A DNA stretch of 6,175 bases. Origin: Butyrivibrio sp. (GTDB lineage Bacteria > Bacillota_A > Clostridia > Lachnospirales > Lachnospiraceae). Numbering within the stretch: position 1 is the stretch's first letter; each line of letters starts with the position of its first letter. The position numbers were made by a program, and so were the translations under genes. The notes beneath the pieces are model-generated. The model searched no databases and had not been told where the DNA came from. It was given only the letters and a program-made list of their open reading frames with translations. The stretch spans positions 1-6,175 of the forward strand of contig NZ_JAILQF010000358.1 of the NCBI RefSeq assembly GCF_024699075.1, in the 5' to 3' direction. Shown in pieces: positions 1 to 5,013 of this stretch.

Positions 1-1
1 T

Positions 2-670
2 ATAGCAAGACAAAATGTTGAAAAAGGACTTAAGAAAAATAGCACCTACAATCTGCTTAGCGGCGCAGGCGACCTCTTTGCTCCATTTGCAAATGAGTCA
101 GAACCTGAAAATCGTCCGAAGTTCGACGTCATATACGAGAACCTTCCGAACGTGCCGCTTGCAGATGACAAGGAAGTCACAGACAGCCGCAACAGTGGTC
201 ACTATCTTGAAAAAAGATTAGAGAAAATCCCTGATAAGGTTCACGGCGATATGCTGGATCTTCACTATCTGGCTCTGGTTCAGGCCGGTGATTATCTTAC
301 GGATGATGGATTTGTATTTTCATTAATGGGAGGGAGAGTACCTCTTAGCTCTTTTATCAGACTTGGAGAACTGGCCGGGGTACAATCTGAGATCTATACC
401 TATCAGTGGAAGGTTCAGGCTGAGCCTTTGGACGTAATAGGAGGATATGCAAGGCAGGAAGAAGAGGGATTTGGTCCCTTCATATTCTATAGAGCAAAAG
501 ATCTTGAAGAAGCCTTTAATGGAGTCAGCGTAGAAGAGTCCGGCCGAAAAGCTTTTGAAATTGAGAAGGCGCTTGAAGATAAGAGACTTACTGCAACTAA
601 AGCTTTTGAAATCTTCAAAAACGGAGGCAGCATAGGACATACAGTCGTAGTGCTGAAGTCACATGTCTAA
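2..670 (+). CDS. Class I SAM-dependent methyltransferase, MMT/MmtN-like, 5'-truncated by window edge
   Basis: The frame is open from base 2 with no stop, so this is the last 222 residues of a longer protein; the internal ATG at 152 is not taken as the start because similarity begins upstream of it. Seen: an FDVIYENLPNVP segment (visible residues 41-52) at the place where class I methyltransferases carry the post-strand-4 substrate motif, a later MGGR motif (109-112), and a C-terminal GGSIGH motif (208-213). From memory, plant methionine S-methyltransferase has NMGGRPG and GGRISH at matching places, as does the region covering bacterial MmtN, so methylation of methionine or a related thioether is the leading idea. 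The SAM-binding glycine motif lies outside the window. The gene ends 8 nt inside the next gene, which suggests translational coupling. A KAFEI pentapeptide occurs twice near the C-terminus. The methyltransferase call is fairly safe; the substrate is inference. Confidence 0.72.
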   Translation: MARQNVEKGLKKNSTYNLLSGAGDLFAPFANESEPENRPKFDVIYENLPNVPLADDKEVTDSRNSGHYLEKRLEKIPDKVHGDMLDLHYLALVQAGDYLTDDGFVFSLMGGRVPLSSFIRLGELAGVQSEIYTYQWKVQAEPLDVIGGYARQEEEGFGPFIFYRAKDLEEAFNGVSVEESGRKAFEIEKALEDKRLTATKAFEIFKNGGSIGHTVVVLKSHV

Positions 671-1241
671 AGAACTTGATATAAAGATCAGAAAGATCAT
701 CGATGAAGCTATAAAGCTTTTGAATGAAAACAATATAGATAGTAATAACATTCCGGAGCAGACAGGCTCATTTGAAAAGAGCACGTCTCCACTTTTGAAA
801 TATGCAGAGTCATCTACTCTTCATGGATCTAAAGAGACGGAGCCCTTGCTAAGGCTTATCAGGGAAGTATTCGACTATCTTCCCTGGAAGTACAACTACG
901 AAGAAAGAGAAGATAAGAAAGACTTGGGTTCATATATGGGATGGGCAGAGCTTATAGGGCCTGAAGCTCCATACAAGTCAGATGATTTCTGCCTTGGATT
1001 TACATTGATATCACCTTACACTTTGTACCCGGAGCACAGACATCCTGCCATAGAGCTATACAAAGTCCTATCAGGTATTGCAGAATGGACACTTGAAGGA
1101 GCAACCAGCAAAAGAGTGCCCGGTGAAGTGATCCTGCATCCTTCTAATAAGATTCATAAGATGCAGACTTATGATCAGGCACTTCTTGCACTATATACCT
1201 GGAGCGGAAATGATGTAGTGACTTTGTCTGAATATGTGTGA
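663..1241 (+). CDS. Cupin of the dimethylsulfoniopropionate (DMSP) lyase family
   Basis: This 192-residue protein has a helical N-terminal part (about 1-90) and a cupin barrel (about 95-192). The barrel has the signature Y122, H125, H127, E131, Y133 followed by VLSG and W, and then H165, forty residues after H125. Three histidines plus glutamate form the cupin metal site, and the two tyrosines match those used for proton abstraction and substrate binding in the DddQ/DddK/DddL/DddW lyases, which split DMSP into dimethyl sulfide and acrylate. Length also fits DddQ-type enzymes (about 190-200). No signal peptide is seen, so it is cytoplasmic. The ATG at 663 has no good Shine-Dalgarno and lies inside the end of the methyltransferase gene, so translation probably depends on that gene. 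Family membership is well supported; DMSP as the real substrate is uncertain in this type of organism, and another sulfonium or betaine is possible. Confidence 0.8.
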   Translation: MSKELDIKIRKIIDEAIKLLNENNIDSNNIPEQTGSFEKSTSPLLKYAESSTLHGSKETEPLLRLIREVFDYLPWKYNYEEREDKKDLGSYMGWAELIGPEAPYKSDDFCLGFTLISPYTLYPEHRHPAIELYKVLSGIAEWTLEGATSKRVPGEVILHPSNKIHKMQTYDQALLALYTWSGNDVVTLSEYV

Positions 1242-1329
1242 AGAACGTAAACTATCATATAAAGTCATTAAGGATGCTTGTCTGTTCAAGCGTGAGCAGT
1301 AGTAAACAATTGATGAGAAAGGATATGAA

Positions 1330-1809
1330 ATGGAAAAGATAGCAAGCTTTACAGTTAATCATTTAAAACTAGTACCTGGAGTGTATGTATCACGCAGGGA
1401 TACTGTAGGAGAGGAAGTGATCACAACCTTCGATCTTCGCATGACAGCACCTAACAAGGAACCTGTTATGAATACAGCAGAAATACATACGATAGAGCAT
1501 CTTGGTGCAACATTTCTTCGAAATGATAAGGAGTTTGGTGATAGGACCATATATTTTGGTCCTATGGGCTGCAGGACAGGATTCTATCTGGTTCTGGCAG
1601 GAGATCTTGATAGCAGGGATATTGTGGACCTTCTTACAAGACTTTTTGAATTCATAAGAGATTTTGAAGGTGATATCCCTGGGGCAGCGGCAAGAGACTG
1701 CGGCAATTATCTGGATCAGAACCTTGCAATGGCTAACTTTCTTGCAGCTAGATACCTGGATAATGTGCTCTATAACATAAGCGAAGATCAGCTGGTATAT
1801 CCGGAGTAA
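1330..1809 (+). CDS. luxS: S-ribosylhomocysteine lyase LuxS (AI-2 synthesis)
   Basis: LuxS splits S-ribosylhomocysteine into homocysteine and DPD, the precursor of autoinducer-2, in the activated methyl cycle. The 159 residues match the family length. Visible hallmarks are the HTIEHL motif with metal ligands H53 and H57 and the catalytic-type E56, the GCRTGFY motif with the active-site C81, R36 in FDLRMTAPN, and ARDCGNYLDQ with the third metal ligand C124. All essential residues are present, so the enzyme should be active. The ATG at 1330 is preceded by AAAGGA (1318-1323) at 6 nt. It lies 88 nt after the DMSP-lyase-like cupin with no terminator between them and just before a strong terminator, so it is probably the last gene of that transcript. 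Beside a SAM-dependent methyltransferase, a role in disposing of S-adenosylhomocysteine products is natural; the nucleosidase (Pfs) needed before it is not in the window. Confidence 0.97.
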   Translation: MEKIASFTVNHLKLVPGVYVSRRDTVGEEVITTFDLRMTAPNKEPVMNTAEIHTIEHLGATFLRNDKEFGDRTIYFGPMGCRTGFYLVLAGDLDSRDIVDLLTRLFEFIRDFEGDIPGAAARDCGNYLDQNLAMANFLAARYLDNVLYNISEDQLVYPE

Positions 1810-1903
1810 ACTATAGCAGATGCCTTTAGAAAAGACTTATACTAGTTATCTGATACTGTTATATAGGGCATTGAAATAATAAAGATCATAAATAAGGATC
1901 ATG

Positions 1904-1974
1904 AAAAAACTCTCGATTTAGAATAGAAACCTGCATCGCAGGAATCTGTTCTAAAACGAGAGTCTTTTTTTTTT
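1904..1974 (+). terminator. Long Rho-independent terminator after luxS, possibly bidirectional
   Basis: The outer arms ACTCTCG (1909-1915) and CGAGAGT (1957-1963) pair perfectly. An inner pair, TTTAGAA (1917-1923) with TTCTAAA (1949-1955), follows after a single A-A mismatch. The stem continues through four weaker pairs and a 2x2 internal loop to CCTGC/GCAGG (1930-1934 with 1938-1942) closed by a three-base loop. A C and ten T residues follow (1965-1974), the classical signal for the + strand. A run of six A at 1904-1909 gives a T tract on the other strand, so the hairpin may also stop transcripts of the convergent kdgF, whose stop codon is about 107 nt away. Confidence 0.93.
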
Positions 1975-2025
1975 ACAGGAAATGTGCTATTTTATAGTGG
2001 TAAATTTTGAGGGGAGATACTAGTG
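1972..2025 (+). promoter_or_regulatory. Orphan promoter/RBS-like stretch with no gene behind it
   Basis: TTTACA (1972-1977) and TATAGT (1993-1998) each match sigma-A consensus at five of six positions, but the spacer is a short 15 nt. GAGGGGAG (2009-2016) is a strong Shine-Dalgarno placed 6 nt before a GTG at 2023. That GTG opens only a 7-codon frame ending at 2046, so no protein gene follows before the convergent kdgF. It may be the remains of a lost gene's control region, a leader, or chance. The stretch 2026-2069 shows nothing else. Confidence 0.3.
1985..2002 (+). repeat. 18-nt repeat, copy 1 (17/18 identical to 4852-4869)
   Basis: The sequence TGCTATTTTATAGTGGTA differs from the copy at 4852-4869 only at one G/C position. 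It contains the imperfect palindrome CTAT-TTT-ATAG and a TATAGT hexamer that could act as a -10 element. It may be a shared promoter core or a transcription factor site; sequence alone does not decide. Confidence 0.6.
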
Positions 2026-2069
2026 TACTTACTCATTCATCTTTGATCAGATATGAACAAGTCAGCGCA

Positions 2070-2408
2070 TTAGTCGTTTACAAAATCTTCACGATATGGG
2101 GTAAAGATATCCAAAAGGATACCTTCTTCAAGACATACGCAGCCATGTTCTACGCTGTCAGTCTTTAAGAGTGTATCACCTTTTTCTACAACGTGTTTTT
2201 CACCGTCAATTTCAAACTCAAACTTACCGCTAACTACGTAAGTTATCTGAGTATGAGGATGGTGATGAAGAGCTCCTACAGCGCCTTTTTCAAAATGATT
2301 TTCAACTGTCATTACGTCGCTACTGTAAGCAAGGACACGTCTTACTACGCCGTTACCAAGATCCTGAGGTGTTACATCTTTGTGATATACCCATCTGTCG
2401 TTTTTCAT
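2070..2408 (-). CDS. kdgF: KdgF-like cupin, unsaturated uronate linearisation
   Basis: KdgF is a small cytoplasmic cupin that speeds the conversion of 4,5-unsaturated uronate monomers, released from pectin or other polyuronates, into the open-chain ketouronate (5-keto-4-deoxyuronate). The 112 residues form one cupin barrel. Visible features are EKGAVGALHHHPHTQITYVVSG (residues about 40-61) with the metal-binding histidine cluster, a GDT turn, the later histidine in SVEHG, and the family-typical ending FTPYREDF. Length and whole-protein pattern match KdgF proteins as remembered. The start is supported by GGAGG on the minus strand (2415-2419 on +), 6 nt from the ATG. The gene stands alone, divergent from the histidine kinase and separated from it by an inverted repeat. 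This neighbourhood suggests control together with the uptake system to the right. Other small cupins look similar, so the exact reaction is a strong but not certain inference. Confidence 0.82.
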   Translation of the reverse strand: MKNDRWVYHKDVTPQDLGNGVVRRVLAYSSDVMTVENHFEKGAVGALHHHPHTQITYVVSGKFEFEIDGEKHVVEKGDTLLKTDSVEHGCVCLEEGILLDIFTPYREDFVND

Positions 2409-2442
2409 ACTATACCTCCAATATTATCGTTTCATTTATTAG

Positions 2443-2474
2443 GAATCATAAATGATGAGATGAATTTATGATTC
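2443..2474. promoter_or_regulatory. Inverted repeat in the kdgF/kinase divergent region, likely operator
   Basis: GAATCATAAAT (2443-2453) and ATTTATGATTC (2464-2474) are perfect 11-bp inverted arms separated by 10 nt, giving a centre-to-centre distance of 21 bp, two helical turns. The left arm is itself part of a smaller palindrome, ATCAT-AA-ATGAT (2445-2456). The repeat lies in the 140-bp gap between two divergent genes and is not followed by a T tract, so a regulator binding site is more likely than a terminator. The protein that binds is unknown. Promoters for both genes must be here, but the DNA is too AT-rich to name -35/-10 boxes with confidence. Confidence 0.6.
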
Positions 2475-2548
2475 TGAAGTATATATAAGCACATATTTAA
2501 TTAATAATAAAGAGAAAATTTGAACCTGAATTATGTAAATGGAAGATT

Positions 2549-4024
2549 ATGAAAATATTGAAGAAGTTATGGCTTAAACTTTCAATTGAAAGAAAGACTA
2601 GAATATATTCACTTACCATTATTGCTGTGGTTATAGCGGTGGGTGTTTTTAATATGTTCATAATCGGAGGATCAATAAATGATCTTGGAACAATTCTTTC
2701 TGATCTTACAAGGTGTGTAAATGTTCAGACAGCATTTGAAGAGGAAAATGAAGCTTTCGAAAAGTATATTAGAAATGATATAGATACCAACAAGGAAGCT
2801 TATGAAAAGGCGTGTCTTCATACAAGAGCTACTATTACAGGTCTTCCCTATACATACAATGAGATAGGTGCTGAGAGATATGCAAGGACCTGGAGAATAA
2901 TCAATGCTTATGATTATTATGAAATGAACAGGGACAAAGTTCTTAAAGATGTGCTAAATGGCGAGCTTGATCAGAAAATATACGACCTTTATGATATGCA
3001 AAACAGTATATATTCATATATTCAGGAACTTACCAAGATAACAGTCAAAGAGGGAAGCGGTCTATATTCAAGAAAAGTCACCCTTATAGACAGACTTCCT
3101 CTTGTTCTTGCGATAATAAGTGCAATAGGACTTTTTCTTGCAGCAGGTTTTGGACGAATACTTTCTATGACAGTAACAAGGCCTCTTAAAAAGCTTGCAG
3201 AAGGTGTTCATGACATTTCTGAAAAGAGATTTGATGCAGAAGATATCAAAGTATCTAATGAAGATGAGATAGGAGAACTTGTAGATACCTTCAATATAAT
3301 GAAGCATGCTATGTCTGAGCATATAAATACACTTCAGGAAAATCAGGAACTTACTAAAAGGATCCACAAAGAAGAAATGGAGAAGCTTGAGATAGAAAAG
3401 CAGCTAAGTATCGCAAGACTTGATCTACTTCAAAGCCAGATAAATCCGCATTTTCTTTTTAATACACTTAATGTTATATCAGGCATGGCAGAGCTTGAGG
3501 GTGCTGATACTACCCAAAAGATGATAACCAGTCTGTCACACCTTTTCAGATACAACTTAAGGACAAGCTCTCAGTTTGTATCTCTTTCACAGGAGATCAG
3601 TATCATAGATGATTATATGTATCTTCAGAGAATGAGATTTGGGTCAAGACTTGTATATATCAAAAATATAGATGAAAGTCTTGATATTAACAGCATTACA
3701 GTGCCGGCTCTTCTTCTTCAGCCTATTGTTGAGAACTCAGTGGTGCATGGAATATCTCATATTGAAGATGGTGGCAGGATAGAGCTTAAGGTTTATAAGG
3801 AAGATGAATCGCTTTATATAAGTGTTATGGATACAGGGGCAGGCATGACCAGAGACAAACTTGATGAGCTTAATGCAAGGTCTGTATCAGTAACTTCGGA
3901 TCACGCAGGTATAGGACTTACAAATGTGAAGGACAGGATCAGAAGCCTTTATGCAAACAGCGATGTAACTGTAGATAGTATTGAGGGACAAGGAACAACG
4001 GTGACTATATGTATACGATATTGA
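2549..4024 (+). CDS. Two-component sensor histidine kinase, YesM type (HAMP, His_kinase, HATPase)
   Basis: This 491-residue membrane kinase should sense an extracellular signal and phosphorylate the response regulator encoded next to it. Order of parts: short cytoplasmic N-terminus; first membrane helix about 20-40; extracellular sensor about 41-182, rich in predicted helix and without a recognised Cache fold; second membrane helix about 183-203; HAMP about 205-262 starting at the conserved TRPLKKL; coiled coil about 262-292; His_kinase region with the phospho-acceptor H301 in NPHFLFNTL; ATPase region with the N box around N396 in PIVENSVVHG, D428 in DTGAGM, and GIGLTNVKDR (454-463). All catalytic motifs are intact. 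The ATG at 2549 is the only ATG in frame after the upstream stop at 2498; a weak GGAAG (2541-2545) lies unusually close, at 3 nt. The gene overlaps the regulator by 16 nt. Kinases of this class usually control sugar or oligosaccharide uptake in Firmicutes. Confidence 0.95.
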   Translation: MKILKKLWLKLSIERKTRIYSLTIIAVVIAVGVFNMFIIGGSINDLGTILSDLTRCVNVQTAFEEENEAFEKYIRNDIDTNKEAYEKACLHTRATITGLPYTYNEIGAERYARTWRIINAYDYYEMNRDKVLKDVLNGELDQKIYDLYDMQNSIYSYIQELTKITVKEGSGLYSRKVTLIDRLPLVLAIISAIGLFLAAGFGRILSMTVTRPLKKLAEGVHDISEKRFDAEDIKVSNEDEIGELVDTFNIMKHAMSEHINTLQENQELTKRIHKEEMEKLEIEKQLSIARLDLLQSQINPHFLFNTLNVISGMAELEGADTTQKMITSLSHLFRYNLRTSSQFVSLSQEISIIDDYMYLQRMRFGSRLVYIKNIDESLDINSITVPALLLQPIVENSVVHGISHIEDGGRIELKVYKEDESLYISVMDTGAGMTRDKLDELNARSVSVTSDHAGIGLTNVKDRIRSLYANSDVTVDSIEGQGTTVTICIRY

Positions 4025-4749
4025 TAGCAGATGATGAAATGATAGAGAGAATGGTCTTAAGAAAAAAACTGATCGATAACTTTGGGGACAGGTGCAAGAT
4101 AATAGTAGCGGAAAACGGAAGAGAAGTTGTTGAAAAGGTTAAGAAAAATGTTCCTGATCTTTTGATACTTGATATTGAAATGCCGGGAATGAATGGACTT
4201 GAAGCAGCTAAAGCAATAAGAGATATGAGTTATGACTGCGGTATTATTTTCCTTACTGCTTTTAATGAATTTGATTATGCCAGAAAAGCAATATCCGTTC
4301 ATGCGCTTGAATATCTGTTAAAACCCTGTGATGAAAAAGAACTTGTACTATCTGTAGAGGAAGCAATAGGAGCAAGTAAGCCTCAAAAAGCGGCAGGAAG
4401 AATTGAAGTCTTAGATGATAGCGATAGAAGCAATGAAAGCACTGCTGATGAGATTCTTAAATACATAGAGAAGCATTACGGTGAGGATCTGTCAGTGCAG
4501 GTAATGGCTGAAAAGTTCGCTTATTCAGAGGTATATTTTTGCAGACTTTTCAAACAGCATTTTGGAGAAAGCTTTATCAGTTTTCTTACGGAATACAGGA
4601 TCAAAAAGGCAGTTGAGCTGTTAAAAACGACCCAGCTTAGCGTTAAGGATATAGGCAAAGCTGTGGGATATGAGGATTCAAATTATTTTACCAAAGTTTT
4701 TAAAAGAGTAATGAAATGTCTGCCAAGTGATTATAGATTAAATATGTAA
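4009..4749 (+). CDS. Response regulator, receiver plus AraC-type DNA-binding domain (YesN type)
   Basis: This 246-residue regulator is the partner of the overlapping kinase. The receiver domain (about 1-120) has the acidic pair D9/D10, phospho-acceptor D55 in LLILDIEMPG, T83 and K105 in the YLLKP motif. A charged linker of about 25 residues follows. The AraC/XylS domain (about 147-246) carries two helix-turn-helix units, the second in SVKDIGKAVGYEDSNYFTKVFK, and ends PSDYR. The usual glycine before that end motif is replaced (MKCLPSDYR), a small departure. The start ATG lies inside the 3' end of the kinase gene, so the two are translationally coupled. Such regulators normally activate a nearby transporter operon; here the obvious target is the promoter in front of the TRAP binding protein 264 nt downstream. 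No convincing intrinsic terminator follows the gene, so readthrough is possible. Confidence 0.95.
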   Translation: MYTILIADDEMIERMVLRKKLIDNFGDRCKIIVAENGREVVEKVKKNVPDLLILDIEMPGMNGLEAAKAIRDMSYDCGIIFLTAFNEFDYARKAISVHALEYLLKPCDEKELVLSVEEAIGASKPQKAAGRIEVLDDSDRSNESTADEILKYIEKHYGEDLSVQVMAEKFAYSEVYFCRLFKQHFGESFISFLTEYRIKKAVELLKTTQLSVKDIGKAVGYEDSNYFTKVFKRVMKCLPSDYRLNM

Positions 4750-4827
4750 TTATGCGTTGTATATTGTGCACATAAATAGCAATTGAATATTATTAAAACT
4801 ATACATAATAATTGTATTTAGTTCAAA

Positions 4828-4847
4828 TTTTACTATTCGATGTAAAA
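4828..4847. repeat. Small dyad upstream of dctP promoter
   Basis: TTTTAC (4828-4833) and GTAAAA (4842-4847) form inverted arms around an 8-nt spacer, just upstream of the proposed -35. An activator site would be expected in this place. The arms are short and the region is AT-rich, so chance is a real alternative. Confidence 0.3.
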
Positions 4848-4851
4848 ATAT

Positions 4852-4869
4852 TGCTATTTTATAGTCGTA
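4852..4869 (+). repeat. 18-nt repeat, copy 2, in the dctP promoter region
   Basis: TGCTATTTTATAGTCGTA matches 17 of 18 positions of the copy at 1985-2002. It covers the proposed -35 hexamer of the dctP promoter. A partial inverted copy, AAATAGCAA (4774-4782), is the exact complement of TTGCTATTT (4851-4859). A binding site for the neighbouring response regulator is a reasonable guess. Confidence 0.6.
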
Positions 4870-4886
4870 TTTTTCCACTATATAAT
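4858..4886 (+). promoter_or_regulatory. Sigma-A-like promoter for dctP
   Basis: The -10 is a perfect TATAAT (4881-4886); 17 nt upstream is TTTATA (4858-4863), which matches the -35 consensus at four of six positions. Transcription would start near 4893, giving a leader of about 120 nt before the ATG at 5014. A weak -35 together with upstream repeats fits a promoter that needs an activator. Confidence 0.55.
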
Positions 4887-4890
4887 GTGA

Positions 4891-4905
4891 TTGTAAACAA
4901 TGACA
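4891..4905 (+). promoter_or_regulatory. cre-like site (CcpA) at the dctP transcription start
   Basis: TTGTAAACAATGACA fits the remembered catabolite-response consensus WTGNAANCGNWNNCA at all fixed positions except the central G, which is A. It begins 5 nt after the -10, where a bound CcpA would block transcription, as expected for a carbon-source uptake gene. The missing central CG step lowers confidence. Confidence 0.35.
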
Positions 4906-4921
4906 TGGTCGCAGAAAGCAG

Positions 4922-4953
4922 ATAATTTGAAGGCTTAGAGCGTTCAATATTAT
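4922..4953 (+). other. Stem-loop in the dctP 5' untranslated region
   Basis: ATAATTTGAA (4922-4931) pairs with TTCAATATTAT (4943-4953) with one bulged A, and a GC/GC pair closes the top above a G-G mismatch. No T tract follows, so it is not a terminator. It may stabilise the mRNA or be incidental in AT-rich DNA. Confidence 0.35.
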
Positions 4954-5013
4954 TTGGATTAAAAATATCTAATTAGTATTTCTGTGATCAATTATAGTTG
5001 GGAGGGTTAGACT

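Noticed and set aside
15..221. 68-residue frame at the left end
   Set aside because: It overlaps the well-supported methyltransferase frame, which is open from base 2 and shows family motifs; this frame shows none.
152..670. ATG at 152 as the true start of the methyltransferase
   Set aside because: No ribosome binding site is clear there, and the frame with the FDVIYENLP motif continues upstream to the window edge.
1276..1291. Hairpin GCTTG/CAAGC between the cupin and luxS as a terminator or riboswitch
   Set aside because: The stem is short, no T tract follows, and no SAM- or SAH-riboswitch pattern is visible in the 88-nt gap.
2415..2440. cre-like TGAAACG sequence upstream of kdgF on the minus strand
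   Set aside because: The spacing to the central CG is one base off the consensus and the right half-site is missing.
2193..2471. 92-residue frame on the + strand over kdgF
   Set aside because: It is antisense to a clear cupin gene, has no domain pattern and only reflects the reverse of coding sequence.
3068..3367. 99-residue minus-strand frame inside the kinase gene
   Set aside because: Antisense to the transmembrane-HAMP coding region, with no RBS or recognisable domain.
4750..4820. Intrinsic terminator after the response regulator
   Set aside because: Only short AT pairings (for example ATACA/TGTAT at 4801-4817) and the small palindrome TGTGCACA (4765-4772) are present, without a GC stem and T tract.
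4750..4947. 65-residue minus-strand frame in the regulator-dctP gap
   Set aside because: Composition looks like translated AT-rich noncoding DNA, no RBS is seen, and promoter elements for dctP occupy the same interval.
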